DNA from: Cyclaneusma minus
Lineage: Eukaryota; Ascomycota; Leotiomycetes; Marthamycetales; Marthamycetaceae
Length of the DNA stretch: 64,000 nucleotides
Assembly: GCA_037179335.1 (NCBI GenBank)
Contig: JAKZHN010000007.1
Coordinates: forward strand, 496,001 to 560,000
Reading direction: 5' to 3'
Position numbers and translations under genes: made by a program
Notes under the pieces: model-generated
Told to the model about the DNA's origin: nothing
What the model saw: the letters and a program-made list of their open reading frames with translations, nothing else
Databases searched by the model: none
Part shown: in pieces, positions 60,966 through 64,000 of the stretch
Layout of the letters: each line of letters starts with the position of its first letter
Numbering within the stretch: position 1 is the first letter of the stretch

Positions 60966-61643
60966 ATACTCGGTCGACCCGCTATGACTTGGGTAGCCTT
61001 GCTTCGTAGATCTCCATTCTCAATCACATATTTTCCTGTCGTGCCCAATACTGCCTACCGTTCACCACATCCTATATACGTCCTTGTAGAAGCTCTCGTC
61101 TCAAAATTCTCTTATCGCTTTAGTATTAAGATCACCGTCCATCCCCGAAGCGATGATAATCCTAAAGAAAAAAAATACGGCCAGTCGAATTCGAATCGAC
61201 ACAATTCGCTTGGAAGGCGACGAGTCTACATGTTGCAAATATCGCCTGGGAAAACAAACGTCTGCCTTGTTGTTCCTAAGACCGCAACGGCCCTGCGCCA
61301 AAGCACAAGAGCTTTCAAAACCATTACCCTAACTCCGCTTCCATTGTTTCTCAACTTCCTGCCACCCACTGCCTCCTAACTCAGACAAAAACGCGAAGAC
61401 CTACAATTTCCACTACGATACAGAAGCGCGAAGAAGACAACGGCGGCGCAGCGCTGTTGACCAGCATGAGCACAACTCCCCCAACTCCGCTCAACAAGCT
61501 GCTCAACCTTCTTCCTTTCGCTACTGGTCGACATTGAGCCTATCCCCACCCGCAGCTTTGCTCAACGAGCTCCTTAATTTCCAGCTTTGCCTACCTGGCT
61601 AACATTAGTCCGATACCTGCCCCAGAACTCCACGCGGAAAGAT
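60966..61643. other. Intergenic region with a tRNA-like fragment; leader of the 2EXR gene
   Basis: No gene supported. 61,176-61,225 (minus) is tRNA-like, listed separately. 61,380-61,643 is AC/CT-rich, as fungal leaders are. Confidence 0.4.
61176..61225 (-). other. tRNA 3'-half-like sequence (Gly-UCC-like anticodon arm), probably a fragment
   Basis: The minus strand reads cgccttccaagcga (a Gly-TCC-type anticodon arm, loop CTTCCAA), a short variable loop, a perfect T arm (GTCGA-TTCGAAT-TCGAC), TGGCCGT plus A, then a run of T as a Pol III terminator. I cannot find a pairing 5' acceptor strand (ACGGCCA) or a D arm upstream, so I call it a tRNA-derived fragment or pseudo-tRNA. Confidence 0.4.
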
Positions 61644-63104
61644 ATGACGATCGAGATGCCCGGCGACGAGCCAGGCTCGAGAAGCGCGTCTCCGCTGCCT
61701 AGCCTTAGCAGCTCCGTCGATGGCGCGGAGATGACTAGCGTCAAAAGACATGTCGGATTCAGCATCGAGGAAGAGCACGAAAACACCCATGAGACGAAGT
61801 CAACGATGCAGAGCGCAGTCTTCCACCCTTTTGCGCGCGAGACGAACGGCCTTCCACAAGAACTCCAGGATGCTATTTGGGCCGAGTGCTTACCTGGACC
61901 TCGTACCATTCACATTAGCTGCAGAGGCGGGCAAGAACGACACCTGCACCACCTCCACCCAGCCGATCGCAGCCACCTCGACCTGGAGAAGACAGAATGT
62001 CCACAGTTCCGGACGAAGACGAGGAACCCGGAGCTATTGGGTGCGTCCATAGACGCGAGACTGGCCGTGTTTCGAGGTGGATACCAGGATCTTGAACAAG
62101 CCATCGTAGATCAATTCACAGCCAGCAACAGCCAAAATCAACTTCTCGACCGTGTAGCGCTTGAACGCCTGGCCAAAGTGGTGCAGTCGCGCACTTCTCG
62201 GCCCAGAATTTACATCAACTTCGCGAAGGACATCTTGTTTCCCGATGTCGTCACTACTTCGCCATCCCTCCTGAGCTGGTCCACCGGCTTTTCCACGAGC
62301 TTCATGGCTTCGGTGGCCTACTCTTCCGTCACCACTTTCAAACTGCGACTTTCCATGTTGAGTGATCTCGAGGTATCTCACGCAGCATGCAGGATTGACC
62401 GTGGATGGGCTCTAGCCAACCTGGGTTCAACTCAGATACATTACCACGGAGAGTGGTTAGAGAGTCCTACGACTAACATCAACGATGTGTTTCCCCGGGC
62501 GTGGCCCACGCTGCAAGGGATTCTCAACATGCCGAAACTTGAGAAATTAGTTCTTCTCTATCCGGGCAAGAAGAAGATTAAGAAGTCTATGGAATGGGTC
62601 GAGGACGCTGTTTGGAACCTGGAGGAACTGATGAAATGCAAGCGAAGGCTGGGTGGGCTCGCTTGGAGGTACCGCACTGATGCGCATGGCCAGTACCTCG
62701 CCTCTAAGATCCATCCGGCTCAATTCCCAGAAGCCTTCTGTTCCCGAGTTGGCGATAAGAGACGCAGAATTCGGATCGAGTGGGCGGACGAAGGGCTGAT
62801 AGATCAATTTGGGGACCAGATCAAGGAGCGGGATAACTTGGACGTGGACCGGACAAGGAGAGTGAGGTTGGAGGAGGAGGAGGCACGGGTGGACCAACCG
62901 AGCTTGGAGGAGACCGAGGTGAGCGGGAAGCCGAAAATGTTACTGGAGGAGCTCCTGGAGGTACTAGCAGCGGAGAAGGCCGCAAAGGAGCCTGAAATGC
63001 AAAGAGCCATGAAGAGGAAGAGAGGTGCCGACGAGAGCGACGACAACGGAGATGACCTCCCCGCCGATATGGCAAAGAAAGAAAGTCTGACCACGGCAGA
63101 CTGA
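61644..63104 (+). CDS. 2EXR domain-containing protein, intact (type B)
   Basis: Single exon, 486 aa. ATG at 61,644 is the first in frame; the upstream open codons begin with TTG. Residues 1-55 are acidic and Ser-rich. The 2EXR signature is at about 60-93 (FHPFARETNG, LPQELQDAIWAECLPGPR, TIHISC), followed by RNPELLGASIDARLAVFRGG, INFAKDILFPDVV, LLSWSTGF and, near 290-310, GILNMPKLEKLVLLYPGKK. The C-terminal 90 residues are charged and coiled-coil-like (LLEELLEVLAAEKAAKEPEM) with KRKR as an NLS candidate. Function of the family is unknown. It is the undamaged relative of the copies at 43,616 and 60,519, and lies about 3 kb from the AT-rich block with no RIP damage. Confidence 0.87.
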   Translation: MTIEMPGDEPGSRSASPLPSLSSSVDGAEMTSVKRHVGFSIEEEHENTHETKSTMQSAVFHPFARETNGLPQELQDAIWAECLPGPRTIHISCRGGQERHLHHLHPADRSHLDLEKTECPQFRTKTRNPELLGASIDARLAVFRGGYQDLEQAIVDQFTASNSQNQLLDRVALERLAKVVQSRTSRPRIYINFAKDILFPDVVTTSPSLLSWSTGFSTSFMASVAYSSVTTFKLRLSMLSDLEVSHAACRIDRGWALANLGSTQIHYHGEWLESPTTNINDVFPRAWPTLQGILNMPKLEKLVLLYPGKKKIKKSMEWVEDAVWNLEELMKCKRRLGGLAWRYRTDAHGQYLASKIHPAQFPEAFCSRVGDKRRRIRIEWADEGLIDQFGDQIKERDNLDVDRTRRVRLEEEEARVDQPSLEETEVSGKPKMLLEELLEVLAAEKAAKEPEMQRAMKRKRGADESDDNGDDLPADMAKKESLTTAD

Positions 63105-64000
63105 TCGACCGCGAATAGCAGGAAGAGAACGACTGAGGAAGGATCTACGTTGGGACCAGATGCCACCCGATTACTCATGGAGGAGATCTGAACTGAACTT
63201 TTCGGGAACGTTTTTGGAACTCAGCCATTTATACCCGGACAGGCATTGATACCCAAGCGTTGATACCCATCCTGGTCCTCACCAGTTCCCAGAGTTCCAA
63301 GTAGTCGAGGTTTTGGCAGCCTGACTTGTAGTTCTAGCATATCTAGTGATGAATATTTTATCCCTATCAAGTGGTTTCCAGATTTGTCACACTTTGGTTC
63401 CGTGCTACAGTGATACATCAAGTATTGGAGATGATCCAACGCTGCAGCTTATCATATAAAAAGACCAAGGGTAGTGGCATGTATTCAGAATAAGAAGTGT
63501 CTCGAAGCCAGATCTACCGGACACAGGCAAAGCTATCGGACTCTGGCGAAGCTATCCAGAGCCAACAAACCCAACAGTGCCATACAAACCAACCAGACGC
63601 TAACGTCCCTCATCATTCCCAGTGAATTTCCACTTCCTTGGACAAACTATTAAATCAAGAACCGAGACCACAAGCCCTTACACCCATATACTTCGTAAAT
63701 CCCCCATTGGCCATCAAGCAAGACAGTCTTCCCATTCCCAACAACTAAGACAGAAGCCTCACCCATCAGCCCGTTTGCCCCATCAGTAGGTGTGTTCACA
63801 AGATACCGCCTCTAAGTCTTCAACAATCAGCAGTCAATCCATGAAGCCAAACGTTCGCACCGGCCCTTATATCAACCCTCTTTCTCTGCACCTTTCCTTG
63901 AGTTTCGCCGGAATACTCTCGTACACGACACATGGGCTTGTTGTTTCTGCCCGCGAGCTTCAGGATGGGCAGAGCTTCTTGATATCAAAGACAGATTCTT
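63105..64000. other. 3' flank and spacer
   Basis: No supported gene. A TATA-like catataaaaag at about 63,455 may belong to a promoter of a gene beyond the window. Confidence 0.4.

Overview
The window reads as nuclear DNA of a filamentous ascomycete (Pezizomycotina). Signs are short GTAAGT...CAG/TAG introns with CTGAC/CTAAC branch sites, several 2EXR-domain proteins, a GH128 glucanase, and large AT-rich blocks of retrotransposon debris carrying C-to-T and G-to-A changes typical of repeat-induced point mutation (RIP). It looks like a two-compartment genome with gene islands between RIP-destroyed blocks. I cannot name the genus.

Region by region. 1-17,670 is an AT-rich block: a plus-strand Ty1/copia relic split by a minus-strand Ty3/gypsy element (about 2,953-10,163), then a second minus-strand gypsy element (11,761-17,669) with exact 195-bp LTRs and a TCCCG target duplication. 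17,945-18,385 is a CCAGC/CAGCTATTTAA minisatellite at the block edge. 19,115-20,428 (minus) is a three-exon gene for a secreted tandem-repeat protein with 14 SR(T/S)GYN-type units, several followed by KR/RR. 20.4-23.8 kb is mostly non-coding with degenerate repeats. 23,798-24,733 is a GH128 protein with a GPI-like tail. 25.3-31.3 kb is an 18-unit tandem array (about 325-bp period) in which each unit carries a TATA-like site, best matched on the minus strand. 31,768-34,713 is a six-exon zincin-like HELCH protein; decayed array units follow it. 36.6-38.0 kb is a second, unrelated tandem array (about 112-bp period), with TATA-like sites on the plus strand. 39,015-44,885 holds one intact 2EXR gene and two 2EXR pseudogenes, one carrying a hAT-type MITE with an 8-bp target duplication. 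46.55-60.09 kb is a second AT-rich block bounded by a direct repeat and containing a plus-strand gypsy element (47,962-54,533, TSD GCCAG) and a 2.56-kb non-autonomous LTR element (56,041-58,600, TSD GCTAT). 60.5-63.1 kb has a truncated and an intact 2EXR gene.

How the parts relate. The second AT-rich block splits a local family of 2EXR paralogues, and the paralogue on its left carries a frameshift and RIP-like stop codons. All four LTR pairs show the same pattern: the LTR halves facing the element interior are mutated, the halves facing outward are better preserved. The least explained parts are the repeat-peptide gene beside the first block and the two TATA-bearing arrays around the zincin gene.
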